Below, one piece after another: positions 50,015 through 57,393 of a stretch of 64,000 nucleotides of DNA. This DNA is from JAWLHU01 sp041690255 (lineage in GTDB: Bacteria; Bacillota; Sulfobacillia; Symbiobacteriales; Symbiobacteriaceae). Every line of letters starts with the position of its first letter. Positions within the stretch are counted from its first letter, which is position 1. The stretch spans positions 124,001-188,000 of the forward strand of contig JAWLHU010000005.1 of NCBI GenBank assembly GCA_041690255.1, read 5' to 3'. The notes under the pieces were generated by a model. It was not told the origin of the DNA. It saw only the letters and a list, made by a program, of their open reading frames with translations, and ran no database searches. Made by a program: the position numbers and the translations under genes.

Positions 50015-50329
50015 CTACAGCCAAAGGCTGGCGGCCGCAAGGTAGAGGAAAAGGCCGACAAAGACCAACTCACCTGCCAGGGAGAACCATGACCGGTTGC
50101 GCCAGGCCTCCAGCCCGTCCTTCAGCCCCAACATGATCGGGCCCGAGTAGAACACGAGGTCCCAGGGGCCGGCCGGAAGCACGTCCGGGAAACTCTCCTG
50201 GAGAAAGAGCGCAGCGGCGCCCACGGCCGCGAGCACCGTGGCAATACCCCGCCACCAGTCACGCCTGCCGTAGCTCTCCACCACGAGGAACAGAAAGAAC
50301 GGGACCAGCAGGCCATAGAGCAGTGCCAA
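50015..50329 (-). CDS. Small membrane protein, unknown
   Basis: A 104-residue protein with three or four hydrophobic segments (ALLYGLLVPFFLFLVV, IATVLAAVGAAALFL, LAGELVFVGLFLYLAAASLWL). No conserved motif is recognised. The start is not well supported by a binding site. Confidence 0.5.
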   Translation of the reverse strand: MALLYGLLVPFFLFLVVESYGRRDWWRGIATVLAAVGAAALFLQESFPDVLPAGPWDLVFYSGPIMLGLKDGLEAWRNRSWFSLAGELVFVGLFLYLAAASLWL

Positions 50330-50454
50330 CGCGGGGGCCTCCTTCGAAGAGACTGCTCCCTTTCTTCGCCGGGCGGAGCATGCCTACCTTCAAGGAGCAT
50401 GGTATACTGGATGCTACGAAGACGCTTGACACCGCAGAGGGGATTTGGTAAATT

Positions 50455-51219
50455 ATGGATAGCCTCTTTTCGCCGGAGGAGAAGGCCAGGCTGGCCCGAT
50501 CGTCGGTCCTGCTGATCGGCTGCGGGGGCCTTGGCTCCCCGATCGCCTATCAACTGGCAGCGGCCGGGGTCGGTCGGATCGGCCTCTGTGATATGGACGT
50601 GGTGGATATCTCCAACCTGCAGCGCCAGGTGCTCCACTACACGACCGATGTTGGACGCCTCAAGGTGGAGAGCGGCGCCGCCAAGATCGGCGGGCTCCGC
50701 CCCGAGGTGGAGGTGGAGCTTCATCCGGTAGCCCTCACCAGGGAGAACGCACGCGACCTCTTTGCCCGCTACGACCTAGTGATTGACGGCTCGGACAACT
50801 TTGCCACCCGTTACCTGGTTAACGACGCCTGCGTCTTGACCGGGCGCCCCCAGGTGCATGGCTCGATTTTCCGGTTCGACGGGCAGATCACCGTCTTCCA
50901 CCCTGGCTCGGGCGGGCCTTGCTACCGGTGTCTCTATCCGACCCCGCCGCCCCCGGGCAGCGTCCCTTCCTGCGCCATGGCCGGGGTTATCGGGGTTCTG
51001 CCCGGCTTTGTCGGCAGCCTCATGGCCATGGAGGGGCTGAAGCTCCTGACCGGTAGAGGGAGCACCCTAAATGGAAGGCTTCTTATCTATAATGCGTTGG
51101 ATATGGACGTGGCCGAGGTCCAGATCAGGCGGAGCCCAACCTGCCCGATCTGTGGCGACAACCCGACGATCCACGAGCTGATTGACTACGAACTCTTCTG
51201 CGGGGGGGTGGGGGAATGA
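50455..51219 (+). CDS. E1-like ThiF/MoeB adenylyltransferase, active copy
   Basis: A 254-residue enzyme of the ThiF/MoeB/HesA family, which adenylates the C-terminal glycine of a small beta-grasp sulfur carrier. Present are the nucleotide motif G22-C-G-G-L-G27, DMDVVDISNLQRQ, the catalytic-region VIDGSDNFATRYLVND, a Cys in PSCAMAGVIGVLPG, and two CxxC zinc knuckles (CYRC and CPIC). It overlaps the next gene by ATGA. The carrier (ThiS, MoaD or CysO type) is not encoded nearby. Confidence 0.92.
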   Translation: MDSLFSPEEKARLARSSVLLIGCGGLGSPIAYQLAAAGVGRIGLCDMDVVDISNLQRQVLHYTTDVGRLKVESGAAKIGGLRPEVEVELHPVALTRENARDLFARYDLVIDGSDNFATRYLVNDACVLTGRPQVHGSIFRFDGQITVFHPGSGGPCYRCLYPTPPPPGSVPSCAMAGVIGVLPGFVGSLMAMEGLKLLTGRGSTLNGRLLIYNALDMDVAEVQIRRSPTCPICGDNPTIHELIDYELFCGGVGE

Positions 51220-51947
51220 GCCTGACCGAGCAGGAGATCCTCCGCTACAGCCGGCATATCATTCTCCCCGAGGTGGGCGGTCGCGGCCAGAAAAGGCTGA
51301 AGGCGGCGTCGGTGCTGATCGCCGGGCTGGGACCGAGCGGCTCGGCCGCGGCGCTCTACTTAGCGGCAGCAGGGATCGGCCGGATCACCCTCTGGGACCC
51401 GGGCCTCGTCACCCCGGCCGATCTTGAAGCAGCGATCGCTCATGACCGGCACCGGATCGGCATGCCCCGCGCCCGCTCTGCCCGGGAGGCGCTGGCTGCC
51501 ATCAACCCCGACGCCGAAATCTTTGTGCTGGACCGGGATAGCGACGTGGCAGGGGCGGTACCGGAGCATCAGATCCTGGTGGCCAGTGCCGGCGACTGGC
51601 ACGACCTCCATCAGGAGGCGGTTCGGTATGGCGTGGCCGCTGTCTTTGCCGCCACCCACGGTGCGACCGGGGCCGCATTTGTCCACAAGCCGGGCGAGGC
51701 CTGCCTCGACTGCATTCCCTCCGAGAAGGCCGCGGTCTGCGGCCTCCGGCCCGAGGGCGACGCCCCATCGGTCGCCGCTGCGGCCGGTGTGATTGGGGTC
51801 GTAGCCGCCACCGAGGCGGTCAAGCTGATCCTTGGCACCGGATCCCTCCTTACGGATCGGGTCCTCTGCTACGACGGCTGGGAGGCCCGCTTCCGGGAGA
51901 GTCCGGTCAGCCGGCGTCATGGGTGCACGACCTGCGGGGTAGAATAG
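51216..51947 (+). CDS. E1-like ThiF/MoeB paralogue lacking key residues
   Basis: A 243-residue paralogue of the preceding protein. It keeps the family opening TEQEILRYSRHIILPEVGGRGQKRL (which the first copy lacks) and the CxxC pairs (CLDC and CTTC). The nucleotide loop reads GLGPSGSA, the Asp-containing DGSDNF is replaced by SAGDWH, and the Cys of the first copy is Val (APSVAAAAGVIGVV). It is therefore probably a non-catalytic partner, as in heterodimeric E1 enzymes. Overlap with the active copy supports a 1:1 complex. Confidence 0.85.
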   Translation: MSLTEQEILRYSRHIILPEVGGRGQKRLKAASVLIAGLGPSGSAAALYLAAAGIGRITLWDPGLVTPADLEAAIAHDRHRIGMPRARSAREALAAINPDAEIFVLDRDSDVAGAVPEHQILVASAGDWHDLHQEAVRYGVAAVFAATHGATGAAFVHKPGEACLDCIPSEKAAVCGLRPEGDAPSVAAAAGVIGVVAATEAVKLILGTGSLLTDRVLCYDGWEARFRESPVSRRHGCTTCGVE

Positions 51948-51953
51948 CGTACG

Positions 51954-51990
51954 GGGCCTGTGGTCGCTGGAGCGGCCACAGGCCTTTCCA
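51954..51990 (+). terminator. Terminator after the ThiF pair
   Basis: GGCCTGTGG pairs with CCACAGGCC (51976-51984), followed by TTTCC. Confidence 0.7.
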
Positions 51991-52056
51991 CTCGATTCGG
52001 AATCCCCTCTGGACAGGATGGGGTTCCCATGCGATAATATCGGTGAATAGACTGCA

Positions 52057-52071
52057 TTACCGATAGGTTAA
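52057..52071 (+). promoter_or_regulatory. Possible operator upstream of cysK
   Basis: TTACCGATAGGTTAA is an imperfect palindrome 40 bases before the cysK start, in the position where cysteine regulators of the Rrf2 type bind in Firmicutes. The match to a known site is weak. Confidence 0.3.
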
Positions 52072-52111
52072 CTCGGATTTAATTTGGAATGCGGATGGGA
52101 GGCGCTCACAT

Positions 52112-53047
52112 ATGGCACGGATCTATGAGAACATTGCCGAGACGATCGGCCGGACCCCGCTTGTCAAGCTGCAGCGGGTGGCCGAGGGGACCGGGGCTAC
52201 CATTCTGGCCAAGCTGGAGTTCTTCAACCCGGCCGGGTCGGTCAAGGACCGGATTGGCTACGCAATGATCCAGGACGCGGAAGAGAGAGGAATCCTGACG
52301 CCGGATACGCTGATCGTCGAGCCGACCAGTGGCAATACCGGCATCGCACTGGCCTTTGTCGCGGCGGCGAAGGGCTACCGCTGCGTCCTGGTCATGCCAG
52401 ACACCATGTCCCTGGAGCGGCGGAAGCTGTTGAAGGCCTTCGGGGCCGAGCTGATCCTCACCCCGGGCGCTGAGGGTATGAAGGGCGCCATTGCCAAGGC
52501 GAAGGAGATCGTGGAGTCCACCCCCAACGCCTGGATGCCCCAGCAGTTCGAGAACCCGGCCAACCCGGCCATCCACCGGCGGACCACGGCCGAGGAGGTC
52601 TGGGAGGACACCGACGGCCAGGTTGACATCTTTGTGGCCGGCGTTGGCACCGGCGGTACCATGACCGGTGTGGCCGAGGTGCTCAAGCAGCGGAAGCCCG
52701 GTATGCAGGCGATCGCCGTGGAGCCGACGGAATCGCCGGTCATCTCCGGTGGCAAGCCGGGGCCGCACAAGATCCAGGGGATTGGCGCGGGCTTCGTGCC
52801 GGAGAACCTGCACACCGACGTGGTGGATGAGGTCCTCCAGGTCACCAGCGAGGAGGCCCTGACCATGGGCCGCCGCCTCGCCCGGGAAGAGGGAATCCTC
52901 TGCGGGATCTCCTCCGGCGCTGCGGTCCACGCCGCCCTTCAGATCGCCAGGCGCCGGGAGAACGCCGGCAAGACGATCGTCGTGATCATCCCGTCTACCG
53001 GCGAGCGGTACCTCTCTTCCGCACTCTTTGCCGACCTGACCGTATAG
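52112..53047 (+). CDS. cysK: Cysteine synthase A
   Basis: O-acetylserine sulfhydrylase makes cysteine from O-acetylserine and sulfide using PLP. The 311 residues contain NPAGSVKDRIG with the PLP lysine K45, TSGNTGIALAFVAAAKG, GVGTGGTMTGVAEVLK and the C-terminal GISSGAAVHAAL. ATG 52112 follows GGGAGGCG. It is monocistronic but stands between the E1-like pair and the sulfate-reduction genes. Confidence 0.96.
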   Translation: MARIYENIAETIGRTPLVKLQRVAEGTGATILAKLEFFNPAGSVKDRIGYAMIQDAEERGILTPDTLIVEPTSGNTGIALAFVAAAKGYRCVLVMPDTMSLERRKLLKAFGAELILTPGAEGMKGAIAKAKEIVESTPNAWMPQQFENPANPAIHRRTTAEEVWEDTDGQVDIFVAGVGTGGTMTGVAEVLKQRKPGMQAIAVEPTESPVISGGKPGPHKIQGIGAGFVPENLHTDVVDEVLQVTSEEALTMGRRLAREEGILCGISSGAAVHAALQIARRRENAGKTIVVIIPSTGERYLSSALFADLTV

Positions 53048-53049
53048 GC

Positions 53050-53096
53050 AGTGCAGAGGGAGCCCCCCTTTTCTTGGGGTGGCTCCCTCTGCGCGC
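53050..53096. terminator. Terminator after cysK
   Basis: GCAGAGGGAGCC (53052-53063) pairs with GGCTCCCTCTGC (53083-53094), with an inner CCCC/GGGG pairing around a T-rich loop. Both this gene and the convergent one end here. Confidence 0.75.
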
Positions 53097-53103
53097 CGCC
53101 GGC

Positions 53104-53616
53104 CTAGTTTGATCCCTTTCGCCTCCGTCGCTTCGGGGCTGCCCTCTTGCTCCCGGCCGGACAGCTCGCCTGCTCGACCATCTGGGAAGGCGAACGCAGG
53201 GCCATGGTGACCAGCGGGGCCAGGCTGATCAGCCCGAGCCCCATGCTGGGGGTGTAGGCGATCCCAGCCAGAGTAGCCGCAGCCACCGGGGCGAAGGCGA
53301 CCCGCCGCTCGACCCAGATGCGGTAGAGTGACCCAAAGGCCACCGGGAAGTAGCCCGTGATTACCAGGCCGGACCCAAGCAGGATGAGCAGGGCCTGGAA
53401 CGCCTCGGCTGAGAGGCAGTTTCGGGTGACCGCCGGATGCGCCTGAGCAACCTCCAAGAAGTGCAGGATGAGTCCGGTCAGCAACATGGACAAGCTCACG
53501 GCCCCCGCAGTCCCAATCTGGCGGTTGACCAGTTCCGCCGCCTGGGGCGAGACCTTCTCTGACAGGCGGGCCTCCCGTAGAATCTGGGCGCCAATCCGCT
53601 CAACCATCGATCTCAT
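53104..53616 (-). CDS. Membrane protein, unknown
   Basis: A 170-residue protein with three or four membrane helices (AVSLSMLLTGLILHFLEVA, FQALLILLGSGLVITGYFPVAFG, FAPVAAATLAGIAYTPS, LGLISLAPLVTMAL) and a very basic C-terminus (KRAAPKRRRRKGSN). ATG 53616 has GGAGGGG eight bases upstream. No family is recognised. Confidence 0.6.
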   Translation of the reverse strand: MRSMVERIGAQILREARLSEKVSPQAAELVNRQIGTAGAVSLSMLLTGLILHFLEVAQAHPAVTRNCLSAEAFQALLILLGSGLVITGYFPVAFGSLYRIWVERRVAFAPVAAATLAGIAYTPSMGLGLISLAPLVTMALRSPSQMVEQASCPAGSKRAAPKRRRRKGSN

Positions 53617-53714
53617 GAGCATCTCCCCTCCTCGATTTCCTCTCATCTGGAAGGACGTGGAGAGGGAGGGAAGATGTCTCGGGTCGGGTGGAAACCATCT
53701 GGGGGCGTAGTGCC

Positions 53715-53743
53715 TTGACCTGGTGCAGCCGGCATGCTAAACT
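53715..53743 (+). promoter_or_regulatory. Promoter of the MFS leader
   Basis: TTGACC at 53715-53720, 17 bp, TAAACT at 53738-53743. Confidence 0.65.
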
Positions 53744-53774
53744 ATCACAAGATTGTGTGGGAGGAGGGCGTCCA

Positions 53775-53843
53775 ATGCTGCGCATTCATAATCGCAACGG
53801 CGTTGCTCGCTGCTTCCCGCTTTCTTTCATCGGCCACTGCTAA
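53775..53843 (+). CDS. 22-codon upstream ORF in the MFS leader
   Basis: ATG 53775 with the very strong site GGGAGGAGGG (53759-53768), stop TAA 53841-53843. The peptide is MLRIHNRNGVARCFPLSFIGH followed by Cys. With a promoter before it and an attenuator after it, it has the layout of a drug-sensing leader peptide. Confidence 0.65.
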   Translation: MLRIHNRNGVARCFPLSFIGHC

Positions 53844-53850
53844 GCGCCTG

Positions 53851-53954
53851 CCTGGGGGTACTATGCCCTTTTTTAGGCCGGGCGCGACGCTCTGGTGGCT
53901 GTCGTCCTTCGCTTCAGCGCGAGGCGTCACCGGTCGCTCCGGTGACGTCTTTTC
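53851..53954 (+). promoter_or_regulatory. Attenuator upstream of the MFS gene
   Basis: Eight bases after the upstream ORF is the hairpin GGGGGT (53854-53859), loop ACTAT, GCCCTT (53865-53870) with a T run. Further on, arms CGTCACCGG (53925-53933) and CCGGTGACG (53939-53947) followed by TCTTTTC form a terminator. The layout matches the ABC-F leader at 20152-20323. Confidence 0.75.
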
Positions 53955-53984
53955 TTATTGCCTGTAGGAGGATTCGACACCACC

Positions 53985-55121
53985 ATGAAGACACTGACCC
54001 GCTTTTACCTCTATGCGCTGATCAATGGCCTGCAGTTCGGCTGGACCACCTGGCTCGCCTTCGTCGTTGCCCGCGGGGGGAACCCGGGCTGGGCAGAGGG
54101 GGCCTACCACCTGGCGATCCTGATCAGCGAGGTCCCGACCGGGGTGATCGCTGACTTGCTGGGCCGCCGTAAGTCCATGATGACCGGCCTCGCCCTTGGT
54201 GCCCTCGCATCGTTCTCCTATCCACTGATCCACGACACGGTCACGGCGTGTCTGGTGCTGGGCCTCTCTGGCTTCGCCGGCACCTTCCTCTCCGGCGCTG
54301 ATTCCGCCCTGCTCTACGAGACCGCGGAGGAGGTGGGCGGGGCCGACTTCGCCCGCCGGGCCATGGCCCGGGTCTCCGCCATCCAGATGGCCGCCCTGGC
54401 CCTGGCGCCCCTGATCGCCGGCTGGCTCTACGAGCAGCATCCGCTGGCTCCCTTCCTCTCCCGGGGCGTCCTCTCCCTGCTTACCATCGCGATCGTCTGG
54501 ACGATGGCCGAGAAGCACACGCCCGCCCCGACCGGGCAGCGGGACCTCTGGGCCCATACCCGGACCGCAATCCGCTACCTTGGCACCAACCGGCTCCTGT
54601 TGGCATTGATCGCCTTCAGTTGGCTCTACAACCTGGTCGGGGCGATGGCCAACCAGTTCGCCCAGGTCTATCTGCCGGCAATCGGTTTGACGATGTTCGG
54701 TGCCGGGATGGTCTTCAGCGCCACACGCCTGATCGGCTCGCTCTGCGGTTGGATCGCCGAGCGGCTCAGCCATCGGACCGCCGTCTCCGCCCTACGCTTC
54801 GCCCCGCTCTTCCAGGGGGTGCTCTACCTGTTCATGGGGATCACCCGGGGCCGCAGCGGGGCCGTCGCCTTCGTGGTGGGAGACGGCGCCGACGGGCTGA
54901 TCTACCCGACCCTCATGGCCCGCCTCAACGAGGAGATCCCGTCGGAGCAGCGGGCCACGCTCCTCTCCATTCAGAGCCTGGGTTTCAGCCTGCTCATGAC
55001 CTTCGCATTCCCGGCGGCGGCCTACCTGCCCTCCATCTTCCAGATCTACCTGGCGACCGGTGTGGTGGCCTTGATCGTCTCCCTGCTCTGGATCATCCGG
55101 TTTCCATCAGCCGACCGGTAG
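53985..55121 (+). CDS. MFS transporter, probable drug efflux
   Basis: A 378-residue major facilitator protein with about twelve hydrophobic segments. The loop 2-3 motif appears as ADLLGRRKSMMTG (G-x-x-x-D/R-R-x-G-R-R type), and SGFAGTFLSGADSALLYE is typical of loop 4-5 in this efflux subfamily. ATG 53985 was chosen over the in-frame start at 53958. The leader ORF and terminator suggest induction by a translation inhibitor. The drug is not predictable. Confidence 0.88.
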   Translation: MKTLTRFYLYALINGLQFGWTTWLAFVVARGGNPGWAEGAYHLAILISEVPTGVIADLLGRRKSMMTGLALGALASFSYPLIHDTVTACLVLGLSGFAGTFLSGADSALLYETAEEVGGADFARRAMARVSAIQMAALALAPLIAGWLYEQHPLAPFLSRGVLSLLTIAIVWTMAEKHTPAPTGQRDLWAHTRTAIRYLGTNRLLLALIAFSWLYNLVGAMANQFAQVYLPAIGLTMFGAGMVFSATRLIGSLCGWIAERLSHRTAVSALRFAPLFQGVLYLFMGITRGRSGAVAFVVGDGADGLIYPTLMARLNEEIPSEQRATLLSIQSLGFSLLMTFAFPAAAYLPSIFQIYLATGVVALIVSLLWIIRFPSADR

Positions 55122-55243
55122 TTGCGGTCCGGCCCGAAAGGCCTGTGACCCCCTGCCTCTCCAGCGCATAGGGTAATGCCGGAGATGGATACAGCAGGGA
55201 CCGCCCTGCTGCATTCCCGGCAAAGGAGGCAGACCCGAACTAC
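55122..55243. other. Spacer upstream of cysH
   Basis: It contains a hairpin CAGCAGGG/CCCTGCTG near 55191-55212 without a T run, and the site AAAGGAGG before cysH. No known sulfur riboswitch is recognised. Confidence 0.4.
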
Positions 55244-55945
55244 ATGAGCGTGAAGCGTTGGAGCCCTGAGGAGTTGGCGCAGGTCAGCGCCGACCTGGAG
55301 GCAAGGGGACCGGCGGCCGCACTGGCCTGGGCCTATGAACAGTTCCCGGTGGATGATATCACCCTCGCCTGCTCCTTCGGGGCGGAGGATGTGGCCCTTG
55401 TCGACATGATCCAGAAGGTGAGGCCCGGCGCCCGGCTCTTCTACCTCGACACGAACTTCCTCTTCCAGGAGACCTACGACGTGATCGAGCAGGTCCGGGC
55501 GAGATACGACCTGACCATGGAGCAGGTCCTGCCCCTGCTCACCCCGGAGGAGCAGGTGGCAGCCCATGGCGATGCGCTCTGGAAGCACGACCCCGACGCC
55601 TGCTGCGGGATCCGGAAGGTGGAGCCCCTGAAGCGGGTCCTCTCGGGCTACAAGGCCTGGATCACCGGCATTCGCCGGGAGCAGTCCCCGACCCGGGCGG
55701 GCGCCCAGGTGGTGGAGTGGGACGCCAAGTTCAACCTGGTGAAGATCAATCCCCTGGTGGCCTGGAAGGACCGGGACGTCTGGGCGTACATTCTGGAGAA
55801 CAACGTCCCATACAACGTGCTGCACGATCAGGGCTATCCCTCGATCGGCTGCACCTACTGCACCCGGGCGGTGAAGCCGGGCGAGGACCCGCGGGCCGGC
55901 CGCTGGTCGGGCCACAACAAGACCGAGTGCGGTCTGCACAAGTAG
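55244..55945 (+). CDS. cysH: Adenylyl-sulfate (APS) reductase
   Basis: A 233-residue assimilatory reductase that converts APS to sulfite. It has the PP-loop-like SFGAEDVALVDM, C120-C121 with C203-x2-C206 binding a 4Fe-4S cluster, and the catalytic ECGLH tail. The CC/CxxC pair marks the APS-using rather than PAPS-using type, which agrees with sat downstream and no APS kinase here. sat begins 12 bases later. Confidence 0.94.
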   Translation: MSVKRWSPEELAQVSADLEARGPAAALAWAYEQFPVDDITLACSFGAEDVALVDMIQKVRPGARLFYLDTNFLFQETYDVIEQVRARYDLTMEQVLPLLTPEEQVAAHGDALWKHDPDACCGIRKVEPLKRVLSGYKAWITGIRREQSPTRAGAQVVEWDAKFNLVKINPLVAWKDRDVWAYILENNVPYNVLHDQGYPSIGCTYCTRAVKPGEDPRAGRWSGHNKTECGLHK

Positions 55946-55957
55946 GGGGCGCATGGC

Positions 55958-57124
55958 ATGCAGCAGATCGCACCACACGGCGGGGCGCTGGTCGACCGGT
56001 GGCTCCGCGGCGATGCGCGGGCCGCGGCCCTTCAGCGTGCGGCCTCGCTCACCCAGGTTCGCATGGATGGCCGGGAAGCGGCCGACCTGGAGATGATCGG
56101 CGACGGAGCCCTTTCCCCGCTGACCGGTTTCATGGGCCGGGCCGACTACGAGGGGGTCGTCCGGGAGATGCGGCTCGCCAGCGGGCTGCTCTGGGCGCTG
56201 CCCGTCACCCTGGCGGTCTCCGCGGAGCAGGCCGATTCGATCACACCGGGGCAGGAGATCGCCCTGCACGGGCCAGACGGGAAGCTCCTCGCGCTCATGA
56301 AGGTGGCCGAGAAGTACGGCTACGATAAGGAGGAGGAGGCACTCCGTTGCTACCGGACCGCGGACCCGGCACATCCGGGGGTGAAGCGGCTCTACGAGCA
56401 GGGAGAGGTCTACCTGGGCGGCGAGGTCTGGCTCGTCGACCGGACCCGCCCGGCGTTCCCGGTCTACCATCTCACACCGGCGGAGACCCGGGCCGCAATC
56501 GCCGAGAAGGGCTGGCGGACCGTGGTCGGCTTCCAGACCAGGAACCCCGTTCACCGGGCACATGAGTATATCCAGAAGTGTGCCATGGAGATCTGCGACG
56601 GGCTGCTGCTCCATCCCCTTGTGGGGGAGACGAAGGCAGACGATATCCCGGCGGATGTGCGCATGCAGGCCTACGAGGCGATCCTGGCCAGCTACTACCC
56701 GGCGGACCGGACGATGCTCGCCGTCTTCCCGGCGGCCATGCGCTACGCCGGGCCCCGGGAAGCTGTCTGGCACGCCATCTGTCGGAAGAACTACGGCTGC
56801 ACCCACTTCATCGTCGGGCGGGACCACGCCGGGGTCGGGCGCTACTACGGCACCTACGATGCCCAGCGCATCTTTGACGAGATCGACCCCGCAGAGCTCG
56901 GGATCACCCCGCTCTTCTTCGAGCACACCTTCTACTGCCAGGCCTGCGGTGGCATGGCCTCGCCCAAGACCTGTCCCCACGGCGAGGAGCAGCATCTCTC
57001 GCTCTCGGGGACCAGGGTCCGGGAGATGCTCTACAGCGGCCAGGTTCCGCCGCCGGAGTTCAGCCGGCCCGAGGTGGCCCGGGTCCTGATCGACGGCCTG
57101 CGCGGTCGGGTCCCTGCCCGATAG
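55958..57124 (+). CDS. sat: Sulfate adenylyltransferase (ATP sulfurylase)
   Basis: A 388-residue single-chain ATP sulfurylase that makes APS from sulfate and ATP. Motifs are QTRNPVHRAHEYIQK (QxRNP-x-H), GRDHAGVG and the C-terminal CPHGEEQHLSLSGTRVREML. There is no fused APS kinase. It forms an operon with cysH and supplies its substrate. Confidence 0.96.
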   Translation: MQQIAPHGGALVDRWLRGDARAAALQRAASLTQVRMDGREAADLEMIGDGALSPLTGFMGRADYEGVVREMRLASGLLWALPVTLAVSAEQADSITPGQEIALHGPDGKLLALMKVAEKYGYDKEEEALRCYRTADPAHPGVKRLYEQGEVYLGGEVWLVDRTRPAFPVYHLTPAETRAAIAEKGWRTVVGFQTRNPVHRAHEYIQKCAMEICDGLLLHPLVGETKADDIPADVRMQAYEAILASYYPADRTMLAVFPAAMRYAGPREAVWHAICRKNYGCTHFIVGRDHAGVGRYYGTYDAQRIFDEIDPAELGITPLFFEHTFYCQACGGMASPKTCPHGEEQHLSLSGTRVREMLYSGQVPPPEFSRPEVARVLIDGLRGRVPAR

Positions 57125-57223
57125 GCGGAACATCCGCCGAGATTAGCCCCTTCGTGTCATGAAGCCTCCCCGATCCGAATGGTAGGCTGGAGCCAGCCTG
57201 TCGGAGTTGGGGAGGTGTGACCG

Positions 57224-57343
57224 ATGGCCGTCTTTGTCTGCACCCAGTGCGGGGCCGAGCGTGAGGGACGCTGTAAGCCCCAGAAGTGCGAATGCGGTGC
57301 CAAGGGCACGTTCGTCAAGAAGGAAGAGCCCGAGAAGCAATAG
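57224..57343 (+). CDS. RCKP-type rubredoxin-like small protein
   Basis: A 39-residue protein from ATG 57224 (GGGGAGGTG upstream). It has four or five Cys in CTQC and KCEC and the segment GRCKPQKC that gives the RCKP-type rubredoxin-like family its name. It should bind one Zn or Fe. Function unknown; the sulfur-assimilation neighbours may be coincidental. Confidence 0.8.
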   Translation: MAVFVCTQCGAEREGRCKPQKCECGAKGTFVKKEEPEKQ

Positions 57344-57354
57344 GCGCAAGGGAG

Positions 57355-57391
57355 AGCGCCCCCCGGCCGGTAACTGGCCAGGGGGCGCCTG
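57355..57391. terminator. Terminator between the small protein and the helicase
   Basis: GCGCCCCCC (57357-57365) pairs with GGGGGCGC (about 57379-57387), with an inner GGCCGGTAACTGGCC pairing. Confidence 0.75.
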
Positions 57392-57393
57392 CG

